Positions 52,626 through 62,743 of a stretch of 64,000 nt of DNA are shown here, piece after piece. The position numbers and the translations under genes are program-made. The notes under the pieces were generated by a model. That model saw only the letters and a list, made by a program, of their open reading frames with translations, searched no databases and had not been told where the DNA came from. Source of the stretch: Dickeya fangzhongdai (GTDB taxonomy: Bacteria; Pseudomonadota; Gammaproteobacteria; Enterobacterales; Enterobacteriaceae); the NCBI RefSeq assembly GCF_002812485.1, contig NZ_CP025003.1:1178001-1242000 (forward strand), in the 5' to 3' direction. How positions within the stretch are numbered: position 1 is the stretch's first letter; each line of letters begins with the position of its first letter.

Positions 52626-53282
52626 CTAGCGCTGCCAGCGGCAGATACGCCAGCCTTTCTCCTGCGCCAACGCCGCCAGTTCTGGCGCCGGGTTGATGGC
52701 GTAAGCCTGATCGACGAATTCCAGCATTGCCTGGTCGTTGAGCGAATCGCTGTAGCCGTGCAACTGGTCGAATGGTTCGCCATCGCGTTGCGCCAGCCAT
52801 TCGCGTATGCGGATCACTTTACCGTGCTGATACGTCGGCATGCCGTAGATGTCGCCGGTGAAACGCCCGTCTTCCAGCGTAACGCCGATCGCCAGCGCGT
52901 GATCGGCCCCCAGATGGTGGGCGATGGGTTGTACCAGATGCTCGCCGCTGGCGGAAATAATGATCAGGGTATCGCCGCGCTGACGGTGCCAGTCCATGCG
53001 CTCGCGCGCCGCCGGGTAGAGCCGGGGCAGGATGTCGCGCCGGATAAAGCGGTCCACCCAGCCGGAGACTGTTTCGGCGCTCAGGCCAATCAGCGGCGAC
53101 AGCGAAAGATACATGTAATCTTCGATCGCCAATGTGCCCTGATAGTAACGCTGCATCAGGTGTTGTTCCTGCTGTAGCAGTTCCTTGCCGGCAAATCCCT
53201 GCGATTCCAGCCAGCGCAGCCACAAGCCGGTGCTATCGGCGCAGATCAGGGTTTCGTCCAGATCAAACAGGGCTAAATCCAT
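52626..53282 (-). CDS. HAD-IB family phosphatase
   Basis: A 218-residue phosphoserine-phosphatase-like HAD enzyme. Motif I is ALFDLDETLICADS, motif II IIISASGEHLVQPI, the Lys of motif III lies in YQHGKVIRI and motif IV is LHGYSDSLNDQAML. It belongs to the HAD-IB group, several members of which act on phosphorylated alcohols or lipids. The substrate is unknown. It converges on the LysR gene with an 8-base gap. Confidence 0.87.
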   Translation of the reverse strand: MDLALFDLDETLICADSTGLWLRWLESQGFAGKELLQQEQHLMQRYYQGTLAIEDYMYLSLSPLIGLSAETVSGWVDRFIRRDILPRLYPAARERMDWHRQRGDTLIIISASGEHLVQPIAHHLGADHALAIGVTLEDGRFTGDIYGMPTYQHGKVIRIREWLAQRDGEPFDQLHGYSDSLNDQAMLEFVDQAYAINPAPELAALAQEKGWRICRWQR

Positions 53283-53299
53283 CGGGGGCCTCCGGAAGT

Positions 53300-53385
53300 G
53301 AAAAACAGTTAATTTAGAAAAAGTAATTTAAAAACAAGTAATTGAAAAAATTAAGTGAAAAAAAAGTAAGTGAAAAACAGGTATC
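53300..53385. repeat. A-rich degenerate repeats before the HAD-IB gene
   Basis: The spacer upstream of the HAD-IB start contains several variants of AAAAAGTAA(T/G)T(G/T)AAAAA in a row (for example AAAACAAGTAATTGAAAAA and AAAAAAGTAAGTGAAAAA). They may be products of slippage or an A-tract bending element for the minus-strand promoter. Confidence 0.55.
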
Positions 53386-53468
53386 ACGCGGTCGGTTCGC
53401 GGCGGATGGTGCGTCGGGCGCAGCGTCGCCGACGCACCAGTGTATTGGTCAATGATGACAGTCGCGCG

Positions 53469-54668
53469 TCAGCGCAGTTGTGTCTGGTCAGACGCCGCCA
53501 GAACCTCCCGCATGATACCGTTCTGCCAGTCAAAATAGGGGTTGAAGGTTAGCCGCACATAGGTTTTACCCGCTTCCTGATAGCCCCAGTCGGAATACCA
53601 GAACCGGCTGCGATCGCGGCATTGGTCGGCAGCAACAGACGTAGGACCATTGTTGCAGAGTATCACCGAGCCGTTGCTGCCATACAGCGGGTTATCCGGC
53701 GAGAACAGCACCGACATGTGTGAGAACTGGCTGATGCGCCAATCCGGCAGACGATCGTCGCGTATCTGTTCCCGACTGGTTATGGCGTTGTCCGGCTGAC
53801 CGTACCAGATCAGACGGCTGGCGGGGTGGGTGAAGTGGGTGCGGAAAAGCTGTCGCAGGTAGGGGGTATCCAGTACCGAGTCGTGTTCGGCAACCACCAT
53901 CAGCACCGGGCGGTCGTAATCATGGCGCCACAACAGGCGGCGAACCGCCAGGCTGGAGAGATAGTACTGGGCCAAGCCGTTGGTGGGCACCCGCAGGTAG
54001 CGCGTCGTCAGTTGCGCGGGCGCTCCCGGTCGCGGCGCGCGCAACCACTCCCGAAACGGGGCAATCAGCGGCGTCAGGAAGTCAAAGGTTTCATTAGAGC
54101 GGATAGCGGGGGAAAACAGCGCCAGCCCGCGGATCTCAGGATGTTCCAGCGCATACTCCAGCGCCAGATTAGCGCCGGTGGAGAACCCGCCCAGATACAC
54201 TTCATCCACATCACGTTGCAACAGTCTGGCCTGCTCGGCGACCACCCGTCGCCAGTCGTCGAGCGACACCGGGATCATATCTTCCGGTCGTGTGCCATGT
54301 CCGGCCAGTAGCACCGTGCGAACAAGGTATCCTTGCCGCGCCAACTCCGGGGCGACATCGCTGAAGGTGCCGGGCGCATCGCCCAGTCCGTGTACCAGCA
54401 GGATGCCTTTCCGGGGGGAGTCCGCCGGGCGGGTTTCCTGCGGCGTATTCCAGCGCAGCTCTTGTCGGAGATCGTCGGACTGAAACGCCCGATGTTGCCG
54501 TACCCACTGTTCGGTTTGCTGTTGGTAAGCATCGAAAGAAGGCTGCCCCAGCGGGGGAAGCGCGGTACGACCACAAGCGGCAAGCAGCGGCAGCGTGATT
54601 GCCAGCATCAGCGCCAGCGTTCTTGCCGTTAACAACCGGCGCGAGACAGAGAGGAGCGTGTATTCCAT
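53469..54668 (-). CDS. Lipoprotein alpha/beta hydrolase
   Basis: A 399-residue membrane-anchored hydrolase. From the ATG at 54668 a signal peptide (SRRLLTARTLALMLAITLPLLAACG) ends in a lipobox LLAAC. The alpha/beta-hydrolase core follows: ILLVHGLGDAPGTF near the oxyanion hole, the nucleophile elbow YLGGFSTGANLALEYA, an acid in VVAEHDSVLD and His in QFSHMSVLF. It may act on lipids or esters at the envelope. An upstream in-frame extension is not supported because it would bury the signal peptide. Confidence 0.87.
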   Translation of the reverse strand: MEYTLLSVSRRLLTARTLALMLAITLPLLAACGRTALPPLGQPSFDAYQQQTEQWVRQHRAFQSDDLRQELRWNTPQETRPADSPRKGILLVHGLGDAPGTFSDVAPELARQGYLVRTVLLAGHGTRPEDMIPVSLDDWRRVVAEQARLLQRDVDEVYLGGFSTGANLALEYALEHPEIRGLALFSPAIRSNETFDFLTPLIAPFREWLRAPRPGAPAQLTTRYLRVPTNGLAQYYLSSLAVRRLLWRHDYDRPVLMVVAEHDSVLDTPYLRQLFRTHFTHPASRLIWYGQPDNAITSREQIRDDRLPDWRISQFSHMSVLFSPDNPLYGSNGSVILCNNGPTSVAADQCRDRSRFWYSDWGYQEAGKTYVRLTFNPYFDWQNGIMREVLAASDQTQLR

Positions 54669-55064
54669 AAAGCCATCCTTGCGGGCGAGCGCGCACAATA
54701 ATAAGACGGTATGACGGGTGGATTGACGGAAACCATCCGTTGAATCATAACGATAGCGGCCGGTAGGGACAATTTCCCTTTGTATAAAAAAGTGGCGCCG
54801 GAAAACGGCGATAGCAGGCAAATACGCTATCGTGGAATGGGCTAAATGAATAGCAATGAAATAATTAAATTTTGTTATTTGTCGATAAGGAGGAATCGGT
54901 GCGACAATCATCGCCCCGTCGATTGACATCGGTGAACGGATCAGTGACAGTCCGCCGCCTGGACGATAACCCAAGCAAACAGACGCGCATTGAAGCGCAG
55001 ACATTGTCGTGCAAAACCGGTCGTGTAAACCAACAGTGTCGTGTAAACCAAAAGGACGCGTGAG
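54669..55064. other. Divergent spacer with a possible upstream ORF
   Basis: This spacer should hold promoters for the lipoprotein gene and the MetE-like gene. A GTG at 54899, preceded by AAGGAGG, could start a 54-codon frame ending at 55063, one base before the MetE-like ATG. Repeats TCGTGTAAACCAACAGTG and TCGTGTAAACCAAAAGGA (55021-55056) sit just before that ATG. Confidence 0.4.
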
Positions 55065-56165
55065 ATGCGCACAGTGAAAAAACCTTATCCGCCGTTTCAC
55101 GCCGAGCATGTAGGCAGTTTTTTATTGCCGCACCGCCTTAAGCAGGCCCGGCAGGCGTGGCGGCAGGGGCTCATGACCCACGATCGGCTCACGGAAATCG
55201 AAAACGAAGAAGTGCTGAATGTGGTCGAGCGCCAGAAGGCTTGCGGTCTGAGCGCGATTACCGATGGCGAACTGCGTATTCGCGACGGTATCACCGATTT
55301 TTTCTCCTGCCTGACGGGTATTGACGTTGATGACACGGCCCTGCCGGACGGCGATGCGCCTTGCCGGTTGCGGGTGGTGGGCAAACTCGATTTTGACGAC
55401 GCGCACCCTTTTCTGACCCACTATCGCTTTTTGCATCAGGCGGTGGGCAACGATGGGGAGATTCTGGCGAAACAGACGCTTCCCAGCCCGAACATGCTGA
55501 TGTATCCGGCTATCCGCAACAATGACGTTTACCCGTCGCTGGACGCGTTTTGCGATGATCTGGCCGCGGTGTACCGCAAAGTGATCCAGGCGTTTTATCG
55601 CCAGGGATGTCGCTATCTCCAACTGGATGACCTGTTCTGGGCGCGCCTGTGCGACGGCAAGGTGATGGAACGAGAAAACGCGTCCGGGTTTGAATTGCGC
55701 GATCTGCTGGAGCGCTGCACCCGTACTTTGAATCAGGCGCTGGCGCAACGTCCGCCGGATATGTTCATCAGCCTGCATATGTGCTGCCGGCGTTTTTCTC
55801 CCAACTGGGTTTATGGCTGCGGGCGTGAGGTGATGGGGCATGCGATGGCGAATCTGGCGGTGGACAGCCTGTTCATCGAATACGATGACCGGCGTCCGGT
55901 CGGGTTGGAGCCGTTGCGTCAGGTGAGCTGCCAGAAAGTGGTGCTGGGAGTCATGGATTCCCACAGCGCCGCGCTGGAAGCGCCGGATTCGGTCAAGATG
56001 GCGATCAATACCGCCTCGTTGTATGTACCGCTGCAACAGCTGGCCATCAGCCCGAAGTGCGGCTTTGGACACGGCGGCCAGGGCGGCATCACGGAAGAAC
56101 AACAGTGGGCCAAACTGCGGCATATGGTGAGTATTGCCCGCGAGATCTGGACGCTGCCGGAGTAA
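55065..56165 (+). CDS. MetE C-terminal-like cobalamin-independent methyltransferase
   Basis: A 366-residue protein of the MetE C-terminal/YxjG type. The start is PPFHAEHVGSFLLP, and the zinc ligands are in SLHMCCRRF (His, Cys) and SPKCGFG (Cys), with Glu in ITDGELRIRDG. It lacks the N-terminal half of full MetE (about 750 residues). Stand-alone proteins of this size occur beside full MetE and may use other methyl donors or break down thioethers. The start ATG has AAGGA upstream. Confidence 0.86.
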   Translation: MRTVKKPYPPFHAEHVGSFLLPHRLKQARQAWRQGLMTHDRLTEIENEEVLNVVERQKACGLSAITDGELRIRDGITDFFSCLTGIDVDDTALPDGDAPCRLRVVGKLDFDDAHPFLTHYRFLHQAVGNDGEILAKQTLPSPNMLMYPAIRNNDVYPSLDAFCDDLAAVYRKVIQAFYRQGCRYLQLDDLFWARLCDGKVMERENASGFELRDLLERCTRTLNQALAQRPPDMFISLHMCCRRFSPNWVYGCGREVMGHAMANLAVDSLFIEYDDRRPVGLEPLRQVSCQKVVLGVMDSHSAALEAPDSVKMAINTASLYVPLQQLAISPKCGFGHGGQGGITEEQQWAKLRHMVSIAREIWTLPE

Positions 56166-56265
56166 GCTGCTGAAAGACGGCATAATTCGCGGTGAGAATA
56201 ATTCTTGATATCGCTTCGGGGCTGATTAAACTGGCTGCGCTCGTTGTTACCGAAAAGCGGATATT

Positions 56266-57942
56266 ATGGAGTTACTTCACCTTGTCTACCGGCAGTATCG
56301 CTGGCCGTTCCTGACCGTCATCTTTCTTAGCCTCGCCAGCGCGGCGCTGGGGATTGGCCTGATCGCTTTCATTAACCAGCAACTGATTGAGGCCGTTAGC
56401 CCGACGCTGCAGGTACTGCCGGGGTTCATCGGCTTACTGGTATTGCTGATGGCGGTGACGCTGGCTTCGCAGCTGGCGCTGACCGTGCTGGGCCACCACT
56501 TCGTCTGCCGCCTGCGCGGGCAACTGATCAAACGTATTCTCGACACCGGGCTGGAACGGCTGCGGCAGATTGGCCCCGCGCAGTTGCAGGCCAGCCTTGC
56601 CAGCGATATCCGCACCATCACGCTGGCGTTTGTGCGCCTGCCGGAACTGGTGCAGGGCATCATTCTGACCTTCGGCTGCGCTGCTTATCTGGCCTGGCTG
56701 TCACCGCGCATGATGCTGGTGACGGCGTTGTGGGTGGCGCTCACCATCTGGGGCGGCTACTGGCTGGTTTCCCGCGTGTATCGCCATTTCAGTCGGGTGC
56801 GCGAAGAGGAAAACCGGCTGCACGAAGATTACCAGCGGGTGATCGACGGCTGCAAAGAGCTGTCGCTGAACCGCGACCGGGCGCGCCAGCTGTATGAACA
56901 GGATTATCAGCGCCATGCCGACGACTACCGTCACCATATTATCCGGGCGGATACCTACCACCTGAGCGCCATCAACTGGTCGAATATCATGATGCTGGGC
57001 GCGATCGGCGCGGTGTTCTTTATGGCCAACAGTCTGGGCTGGGCCGATAACGCGGTGGCCGCCACCTATTCCCTGATTCTGCTGTTCTTGCGCACGCCAT
57101 TGCTGCAGGCGGTAGGCGCGTTTCCTACGCTGGTCAGCGCCCAGGTGGCGTTTGACAAGCTGCGCCAGTTGAAGCTGGTCGATTATCAGCCGGGGTTTTC
57201 GTCGGCATCCGCCCCCCGGCAGTGGCAAACCCTGACGCTGCGCGATGTCTGCTTTCGCTATGACGACGGCGGGTTTGAGGTCGGACCGATCAATCTCACG
57301 TTGCGGCGCGGCGAGCTGGTGTTCCTGATCGGCGGCAACGGCAGCGGCAAGTCAACGCTGGCGATGCTGCTGACCGGGCTATACACGCCGGTGTCGGGCG
57401 AGCTGACGCTGGATAACCGGCCGGTGCCGCTGGAGCAGTATCAGACGCTGTTTTCGGCGGTGTTTACCGATTTCCACCTGTTTGATCGCCTGATGGGGCC
57501 GCAGGGCGGCGCTCCGGATACATCGCTGGTATCCGATTGGCTCGACCGGCTCAATATGCGCCAGAAACTGCATATCACGGAGCAGCGCATCCTGAATTTG
57601 TCGCTCTCGCAGGGGCAGCGCAAGCGGGTGGCGCTGCTGCTGGCGGTAGCGGAGCAGCGCGATGTTCTGCTGCTGGATGAGTGGGCCGCCGATCAGGATC
57701 CGCAATTCCGCCGGGTGTTTTATCAGGTGCTATTGCCGCAACTGCGCTCGGAAGGAAAAACCGTTATCGCCATCAGCCATGACGACCACTATTTCGAACA
57801 GGCGGACCGGCTGCTGGAAATGCGCGCCGGCACGCTGGTGGAACTGGTTGGCGACGCCCGCCGCGAGGCCAGCCGCGATGCGGTTGCCCGCATCAGCCTC
57901 GTTGAAGAAGATGCCGCTGAAAATAGGCCGCTTATTCAGTGA
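56266..57942 (+). CDS. yojI: ABC transporter ATP-binding/permease protein YojI
   Basis: A 558-residue half-transporter of the cyclic-peptide exporter family (YojI, SyrD, PvdE). Residues 1-320 carry six membrane helices, including [25 protein letters not shown] helix 1 and [24 protein letters not shown]. The ATPase has Walker [13 protein letters not shown], a signature [16 protein letters not shown] and Walker [16 protein letters not shown]. In E. coli YojI with TolC exports microcin J25 and its natural substrate is unclear. The sequence is close to the enteric protein over its full length. It starts 100 bases after the MetE-like gene. Confidence 0.92.
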   Translation: MELLHLVYRQYRWPFLTVIFLSLASAALGIGLIAFINQQLIEAVSPTLQVLPGFIGLLVLLMAVTLASQLALTVLGHHFVCRLRGQLIKRILDTGLERLRQIGPAQLQASLASDIRTITLAFVRLPELVQGIILTFGCAAYLAWLSPRMMLVTALWVALTIWGGYWLVSRVYRHFSRVREEENRLHEDYQRVIDGCKELSLNRDRARQLYEQDYQRHADDYRHHIIRADTYHLSAINWSNIMMLGAIGAVFFMANSLGWADNAVAATYSLILLFLRTPLLQAVGAFPTLVSAQVAFDKLRQLKLVDYQPGFSSASAPRQWQTLTLRDVCFRYDDGGFEVGPINLTLRRGELVFLIGGNGSGKSTLAMLLTGLYTPVSGELTLDNRPVPLEQYQTLFSAVFTDFHLFDRLMGPQGGAPDTSLVSDWLDRLNMRQKLHITEQRILNLSLSQGQRKRVALLLAVAEQRDVLLLDEWAADQDPQFRRVFYQVLLPQLRSEGKTVIAISHDDHYFEQADRLLEMRAGTLVELVGDARREASRDAVARISLVEEDAAENRPLIQ

Positions 57943-58008
57943 TCTGGCTCTCCTGTTGACCATCAGACGCTATACAGCCTTTAGGGGGCGCTGCAACATA
58001 AGCGCCGA

Positions 58009-58096
58009 TGCCAGCTTTCCGGCTGGCAGATAAGGAGTTTTTCGATAAAAAAACGATCGGCTGATGCCGGTTTCCGGGCAGGAACAGCCCGATCGT
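58009..58096 (+). promoter_or_regulatory. Two hairpins between yojI and ansB
   Basis: First, TGCCAGC / GCTGGCA with a 6-base loop (58009-58028) is followed by a T-run ten bases later and may end the yojI transcript. Second, ACGATCGGCT pairs with AGCCCGATCGT (58053-58096) with a bulged base and an inner GC-rich loop, 27 bases before ansB. The second could be a leader hairpin in ansB mRNA or part of its control region. Confidence 0.45.
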
Positions 58097-58123
58097 CCTC
58101 TGACCCATTAAAGAGAATCTGTT

Positions 58124-59170
58124 ATGGAACGATGGTTTAAATCTCTGTTTATTCTTGTTTTCTTCTTTGTTTTTACGGCCAACGCGGCGGATAAACTGCC
58201 AAATATCGTCATCCTGGCAACCGGCGGTACTATTGCCGGTTCGGCGGCGACGAGTACCCAGACCACCGGTTACAAGGCGGGCGCGCTTGGCGTGGATACG
58301 CTGATCAACGCCGTGCCTGACGTGAAAAAACTGGCTAACGTGAAAGGCGAGCAATTCGCCAACATGGCCAGCGAAAACATGACCGGCGATGTGGTGCTGA
58401 AACTGAGCCAACGGGTGAACGCGCTGCTGGCGCGCGACGATGTGGACGGCGTGGTGATTACCCACGGTACGGACACGCTGGAGGAGTCGGCCTATTTCCT
58501 CCACCTGACGGTGAAAAGCGACAAGCCGGTGGTGTTTGCGGCGGCGATGCGTCCGGCCACGGCCATCAGCGCCGACGGTCCGATGAACCTGCTGGAGGCG
58601 GTTCGCGTGGCGAGCGACAAACAATCTCGCGGCCGCGGCGTGCTGGTGGTGCTCAATGATCGTATCGGTTCCGCCCGTTATATCACCAAGAGCAACGCCT
58701 CGACGCTGGACAGTTTCCGGGCGAATGAAGAAGGTTATCTGGGGGTCGTGATCGGCAACCATATCTACTACCAGAATCGTCTCGACAAACTGCATACCAA
58801 CCGTTCGGTGTTCGATGTGCGCGGCCTGACCTCGCTGCCGAAAGTCGATATTCTTTATGGGTATCAGGATGACCCGGAATACCTGTACGACGCCGCCATC
58901 AGCCACGGTGTGAAAGGCATTGTCTATGCCGGTATGGGCGCGGGTTCGGTGTCGGTGCGCGGCATCGCCGGCATGCGCAAGGCGCAGGATAAAGGCGTGG
59001 TGGTGATGCGCTCCTCCCGCACCGGTAACGGCATCGTGCCGCCGGATGAGGCGCTGCCGGGTCTGGTCGCGGATTCTCTTAACCCAGCGCATGCCCGTAT
59101 CCTGTTGATGCTGGCATTGACCCGCACCAGCGATCCGGCGGTGATCCAGGACTATTTCCATACCTATTGA
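58124..59170 (+). CDS. ansB: Periplasmic type II L-asparaginase
   Basis: A 348-residue asparaginase/glutaminase. A signal peptide ([21 protein letters not shown]) is followed by the mature start [18 protein letters not shown], with the nucleophile Thr36 in the GGT motif. A second catalytic Thr-Asp pair lies in [16 protein letters not shown]. From memory the sequence is near-identical to the Dickeya (Erwinia) chrysanthemi enzyme used as a drug, and it is the strongest genus marker in the window. It hydrolyses Asn, and more slowly Gln, in the periplasm. A terminator follows. Confidence 0.98.
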   Translation: MERWFKSLFILVFFFVFTANAADKLPNIVILATGGTIAGSAATSTQTTGYKAGALGVDTLINAVPDVKKLANVKGEQFANMASENMTGDVVLKLSQRVNALLARDDVDGVVITHGTDTLEESAYFLHLTVKSDKPVVFAAAMRPATAISADGPMNLLEAVRVASDKQSRGRGVLVVLNDRIGSARYITKSNASTLDSFRANEEGYLGVVIGNHIYYQNRLDKLHTNRSVFDVRGLTSLPKVDILYGYQDDPEYLYDAAISHGVKGIVYAGMGAGSVSVRGIAGMRKAQDKGVVVMRSSRTGNGIVPPDEALPGLVADSLNPAHARILLMLALTRTSDPAVIQDYFHTY

Positions 59171-59191
59171 TCGGCGCTTTTGCCGCACGCA

Positions 59192-59220
59192 CAGGCCGCC
59201 GACTGGCGGCCTGACTGTTT
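59192..59220 (+). terminator. Terminator after ansB
   Basis: A perfect 9-base stem CAGGCCGCC / GGCGGCCTG with loop GACT, followed by ACTGTTTG, lies 22 bases after the ansB stop. Confidence 0.75.
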
Positions 59221-59471
59221 GTCATGCGACCGGCGGCATAACACCGGTTTTTACGGCGTAACTTGCCATATTTGGTAAGCATTATGGCGTGTTGTGCTGA
59301 ATTTAAACGGAAAGCTGGCGTGAAGTGGCTTTCCCCATGCCGGGGCAGCGCGGAGGCTTTCTTAATGAGGATTATTGCCTGTATGATTCTGCTCTTGGTT
59401 CGACAGGCGCCGGCTGGCAGCAGTCCCCGCTGCGGCTGGCAGGCCTGAGAAAAATAAGGACTGGTCGTGAC

Positions 59472-59993
59472 ATGACACAACCCATTTTTATGGTCGGTGC
59501 CAGAGGGTGCGGAAAAACCACGGTTGGCGGTGAGCTGGCGCGGTCGCTTGGCTATGAGTTTGTCGATACGGACATTTTTATGCAGCATACCAGTGGCCTG
59601 ACCGTGGCGGATGTGGTCGCCGCTGAAGGGTGGCCGGGGTTTCGCCGCCGGGAAAGCGAGGCATTGCACGCGGTGACGGCGCCGAACCGGATTGTGGCGA
59701 CCGGCGGCGGTATGGTGCTGCTGGAACAGAATCGTCAGTTTATGCGTACGCAGGGGATCGTAATCTACCTACACGCGCCGGCACAGGCGCTGGCTCAGCG
59801 GTTGCAGGCCAGTCCGCAGGCGCATCAGCGACCGACGCTGACCGGGCGGCCGATCGCCGAAGAGATGGAAGCGGTGCTCAGGGAGCGCGAAGCGCTGTAT
59901 CAGGATGTGGCGCACTATGTGGTGGACGCCACCCGGGCGCCGGCCGTGATTGTTTCGGAACTGGTGCAGACACTGCGTCTGCCGGCGGCCTGA
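59472..59993 (+). CDS. aroL: Shikimate kinase II
   Basis: A 173-residue kinase that phosphorylates shikimate at the 3-hydroxyl in aromatic amino acid synthesis. The P-loop [11 protein letters not shown] is at residues 9-19, the shikimate-binding [14 protein letters not shown] near residue 33, [13 protein letters not shown] near residue 55 and ATGGGMVL near residue 78. The ATG at 59472 puts the P-loop at the usual place. The AroL assignment over AroK follows the sequence style and its neighbour ppnP (yaiE), as in enterics. The 250-base upstream region may carry TyrR boxes, which I could not identify with confidence. Confidence 0.92.
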   Translation: MTQPIFMVGARGCGKTTVGGELARSLGYEFVDTDIFMQHTSGLTVADVVAAEGWPGFRRRESEALHAVTAPNRIVATGGGMVLLEQNRQFMRTQGIVIYLHAPAQALAQRLQASPQAHQRPTLTGRPIAEEMEAVLREREALYQDVAHYVVDATRAPAVIVSELVQTLRLPAA

Positions 59994-60029
59994 CGGTCAA
60001 TCGATTTTTTAACAGAAAGGTTGGGCATT

Positions 60030-60314
60030 ATGCTGAATGTAAATGAGTATTTTGAAGGGAAAGTAAAATCCATCGGTTTTGACGGCAGCCGCATCGGCCG
60101 CGCCAGCGTCGGGGTGATGGAAGCCGGCGAATATACCTTTGGCACCGGGCAGGCGGAAGAAATGACGGTAGTCAGCGGCGCGCTGAACGTGCTGCTGCCG
60201 GGCGCGCAGGAATGGCAACTGTTTGAAGCCGGTGCGGTCTTCAACGTGCCGGAAAAAAGCGAATTCAAACTGAAGGTGTCCGAACCATCGTCCTATCTGT
60301 GCCGTTATCTCTGA
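60030..60314 (+). CDS. ppnP: Pyrimidine/purine nucleoside phosphorylase PpnP (YaiE)
   Basis: A 94-residue cupin of the PpnP/YaiE family (DUF1255). It begins [19 protein letters not shown] and contains [27 protein letters not shown] and [14 protein letters not shown]. In E. coli it phosphorolyses several nucleosides. The start at 60030 has AAAGG upstream and gives the exact family length. It follows aroL by 36 bases on the same strand. Confidence 0.95.
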   Translation: MLNVNEYFEGKVKSIGFDGSRIGRASVGVMEAGEYTFGTGQAEEMTVVSGALNVLLPGAQEWQLFEAGAVFNVPEKSEFKLKVSEPSSYLCRYL

Positions 60315-60343
60315 TTTCGGTCATCTTTTCCTTTCGTGATAAT

Positions 60344-60376
60344 CGGCTGTCGGTGATATCGGCAGCCGTTTTCTGA
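60344..60376 (+). terminator. Terminator after ppnP
   Basis: The stem CGGCTG / CAGCCG with a partly paired inner region is followed by TTTTCTG, 29 bases after the ppnP stop. Confidence 0.7.
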
Positions 60377-60408
60377 TATGTCGTTTCTGATATGTCGTTT
60401 CTGATATT
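60371..60408 (+). repeat. 14-bp tandem repeats (2.6 copies)
   Basis: TTCTGATATGTCGT occurs twice head to tail, followed by TTCTGATATT. It overlaps the tail of the ppnP terminator. Confidence 0.9.
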
Positions 60409-60499
60409 AAGTTACGCTCCCGGCTTATCCATGCCGCAGTGCCATCTGTTTGTCATCCTGCCGCCATATGATTGTCGAAACGTTTTGCTATTCCATTTT

Positions 60500-60630
60500 A
60501 TATACCCGTCATACTTCAAGTTGCAGGTGTGTTGGCTGCGCTCATTCACCCGAATCACTTACCTGAGTAAGCTCATCGGGATTCACTCACTTGCCGCCTT
60601 CCTGCAACTCGAATTATTTGGGGTATAGTG
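60500..60630. repeat. MITE-like palindromic repeat element
   Basis: A ~130-base element bounded by imperfect inverted arms: TATACCCGTCATACTTCAAG then TTGCAGG on the left, and CCTGCAACTCGAATTATTTG then GGGTATA on the right. The interior has further self-complementary parts (ACCTGAGTAAGCTCATCGGG). Similar palindromic repeats are scattered between genes in Yersinia, Serratia, Pectobacterium and Dickeya. It encodes nothing and would fold into a long hairpin RNA. Confidence 0.8.
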
Positions 60631-60952
60631 ATAATGACGTTTGGTAATTACCCGTCGAAACGATAGTGATCTGAAAATATATATTTAGCTATATTGTTGA
60701 TTTGTTATTAATTACAAAATTCATATTATTTTCTTATATGAAAAATTTCAGATAAATCTGTAAATCTGATAGCGGCCATTGTATTTTCCTGTGAGAGGGC
60801 CTTCCTGTTGGTTGCGGTGTCGTTAGTCCGCGTAATTGAGAGGAGATACTTCTGACAAACAGTTTCACTTTCTCGAATGGAATGCCTCGTAACTGATGAG
60901 GCGATCGTTGTGGTTATCTAAAAAAAAGCATTTCAATAATTACGTGGTCACT

Positions 60953-62743
60953 ATGCTTAAAACTACTCGCGCTCGTATTCTGGCCGTGTGCACGGCTATC
61001 ATTGTGGTTGCCCTGGTAATTAATACTTTTTTGAATTACCGGGTGACTGATAAATATAACGATGAATCCATCAATAACCTGCTTACCGCCGTGACCGCTG
61101 GCCACAGCCTGGCCATCAGCGACTGGGTAGCCGCTAAAAAACAAATCATTACGTCGCTCAATAGCGTGGTGCTGACCAACGATGATCCGATTCCGGTGTT
61201 CAAACAGATGACGACGGCGGGCAGCTTCATCAACGTGTATATGGGGTACGCCAACCACACCGCCAAATTTGCCGATCCCGGCGGCATTCCGGCCAATTAT
61301 GACCCTACCGTCCGCCCCTGGTACCAGCAGGCGGTGAGAGAAGGTAAAGCCATCGCGACCGCGCCGTATCTGGATATGGCGACCAATACCATTGTGGTGT
61401 CGTTTGTGTCGCCGGTGCTGGACGGCGGCAGCGTTAAGGGCGTGCTGGGCAGCGACGTGACCATGGACAGCGTCATCGCCAACGTCAAAGCCATCCATCC
61501 TACGCCCGCCAGCTACGGCATTCTGATTCAGGCCGATGGCACCATCATCGCCCATCCGGACGCCAAACTGACGTTGAAAAAACTGACCGAAATCGCCCCG
61601 CAGGTGAATCTGGGACAGGTGCTGAAATCCGACCGCCCGGTGCAGTTGAACATCAGCGGGCGCGACATGCTGGTAAGAACTCAGCCGGTGGTCGGCACCG
61701 ACTGGTATGTGCTGGTCGCGTTGGACAAGGCGGAAGCCACCGCCGGTATGGGCTCGCTGCTGTGGACGTCGGTGATCGCGCTGGTGATCATCAGCATTCT
61801 GGGTTCGGTGGTGGTAGGGCTGTTGATCAACGCCTCGCTCAAACGTCTGCTGCAGATTCGCGATGCGATGGACGACATCAGCCACGGCACCAACGACCTG
61901 ACCCTGCGTCTGCCGGACGACGGTCATGATGAAGTGGCGCAGATTGCCCGCTCGTTCAACACCTTTGTCGACAAACTCAGCATGATCATGCTGCAGATTC
62001 GCGACATCAGCGCATCGCTGCAAACCGCGACCGACGAAGTGGCGACCGGCAACAACGATCTGGCGTCCCGCACCGAAGCGGCGGCGGCCAGCCTGCAGCA
62101 AACCGCCGCCGCGCTGGAGCAGATTTCCGCCACCGTTACCCAGTCGGCCGGTTCCGCCCAGCAGGTGAACGATCGTACCCGCTCGCTGGCGAACGATGCC
62201 AGCGCCGGCGGTAAAGTGGTGGCCGAGGTTGTCGACACCATGCAGGAAATCGAGGTAGCTTCCGGTAAGATCGGCGATATTATCGGCGTGATCGACGGTA
62301 TTGCCTTCCAGACCAATATCCTGGCGCTGAACGCGGCGGTGGAAGCCGCCCGCGCCGGCGAACAAGGGCGTGGTTTTGCGGTAGTGGCTGGCGAGGTGCG
62401 TTCGCTGGCGCAGCGTAGCGCGCAGGCGGCGAAAGAGATCAAGGCGCTGATCGAGTCCACCGTAGAGAGCGTGAATACCGGTTCGCGGCAGGTGCGTCAG
62501 GCCGGCAACACCATGACCGAAATTGTCGGCGGCGTGTCTTCCGTGAGTACGGTGATGTCGGAAATCACCCATGCGTCAGGAGAACAGATGCGCGGGATTC
62601 AGGAGATCAACAAAGCGGTGGCGCAGCTGGATTCAATGGTGCAGCAGAACGCGGCGATGGTGCAGGAAGCGGCATCCGCTTTCGCCTCGTTGCAATCGCA
62701 GTCGGAAGAGCTGCACTCCTCGATCAGTCACTTTAAGCTGTAA
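60953..62743 (+). CDS. Methyl-accepting chemotaxis protein with dCache sensor
   Basis: A 596-residue chemoreceptor. TM1 is at residues ~8-29, and a periplasmic dCache-type sensing region at ~30-275 includes the ligand-pocket-like [28 protein letters not shown]2 lies at ~278-302, then HAMP. The cytoplasmic signalling domain has the invariant hairpin [43 protein letters not shown]. The WYQQA pocket motif is found in receptors that sense amino acids. No C-terminal NWETF-type CheR tether is present. The ATG at 60953 is preferred because TM1 follows directly. An upstream ATG at 60896 would add 19 residues. Confidence 0.92.
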   Translation: MLKTTRARILAVCTAIIVVALVINTFLNYRVTDKYNDESINNLLTAVTAGHSLAISDWVAAKKQIITSLNSVVLTNDDPIPVFKQMTTAGSFINVYMGYANHTAKFADPGGIPANYDPTVRPWYQQAVREGKAIATAPYLDMATNTIVVSFVSPVLDGGSVKGVLGSDVTMDSVIANVKAIHPTPASYGILIQADGTIIAHPDAKLTLKKLTEIAPQVNLGQVLKSDRPVQLNISGRDMLVRTQPVVGTDWYVLVALDKAEATAGMGSLLWTSVIALVIISILGSVVVGLLINASLKRLLQIRDAMDDISHGTNDLTLRLPDDGHDEVAQIARSFNTFVDKLSMIMLQIRDISASLQTATDEVATGNNDLASRTEAAAASLQQTAAALEQISATVTQSAGSAQQVNDRTRSLANDASAGGKVVAEVVDTMQEIEVASGKIGDIIGVIDGIAFQTNILALNAAVEAARAGEQGRGFAVVAGEVRSLAQRSAQAAKEIKALIESTVESVNTGSRQVRQAGNTMTEIVGGVSSVSTVMSEITHASGEQMRGIQEINKAVAQLDSMVQQNAAMVQEAASAFASLQSQSEELHSSISHFKL

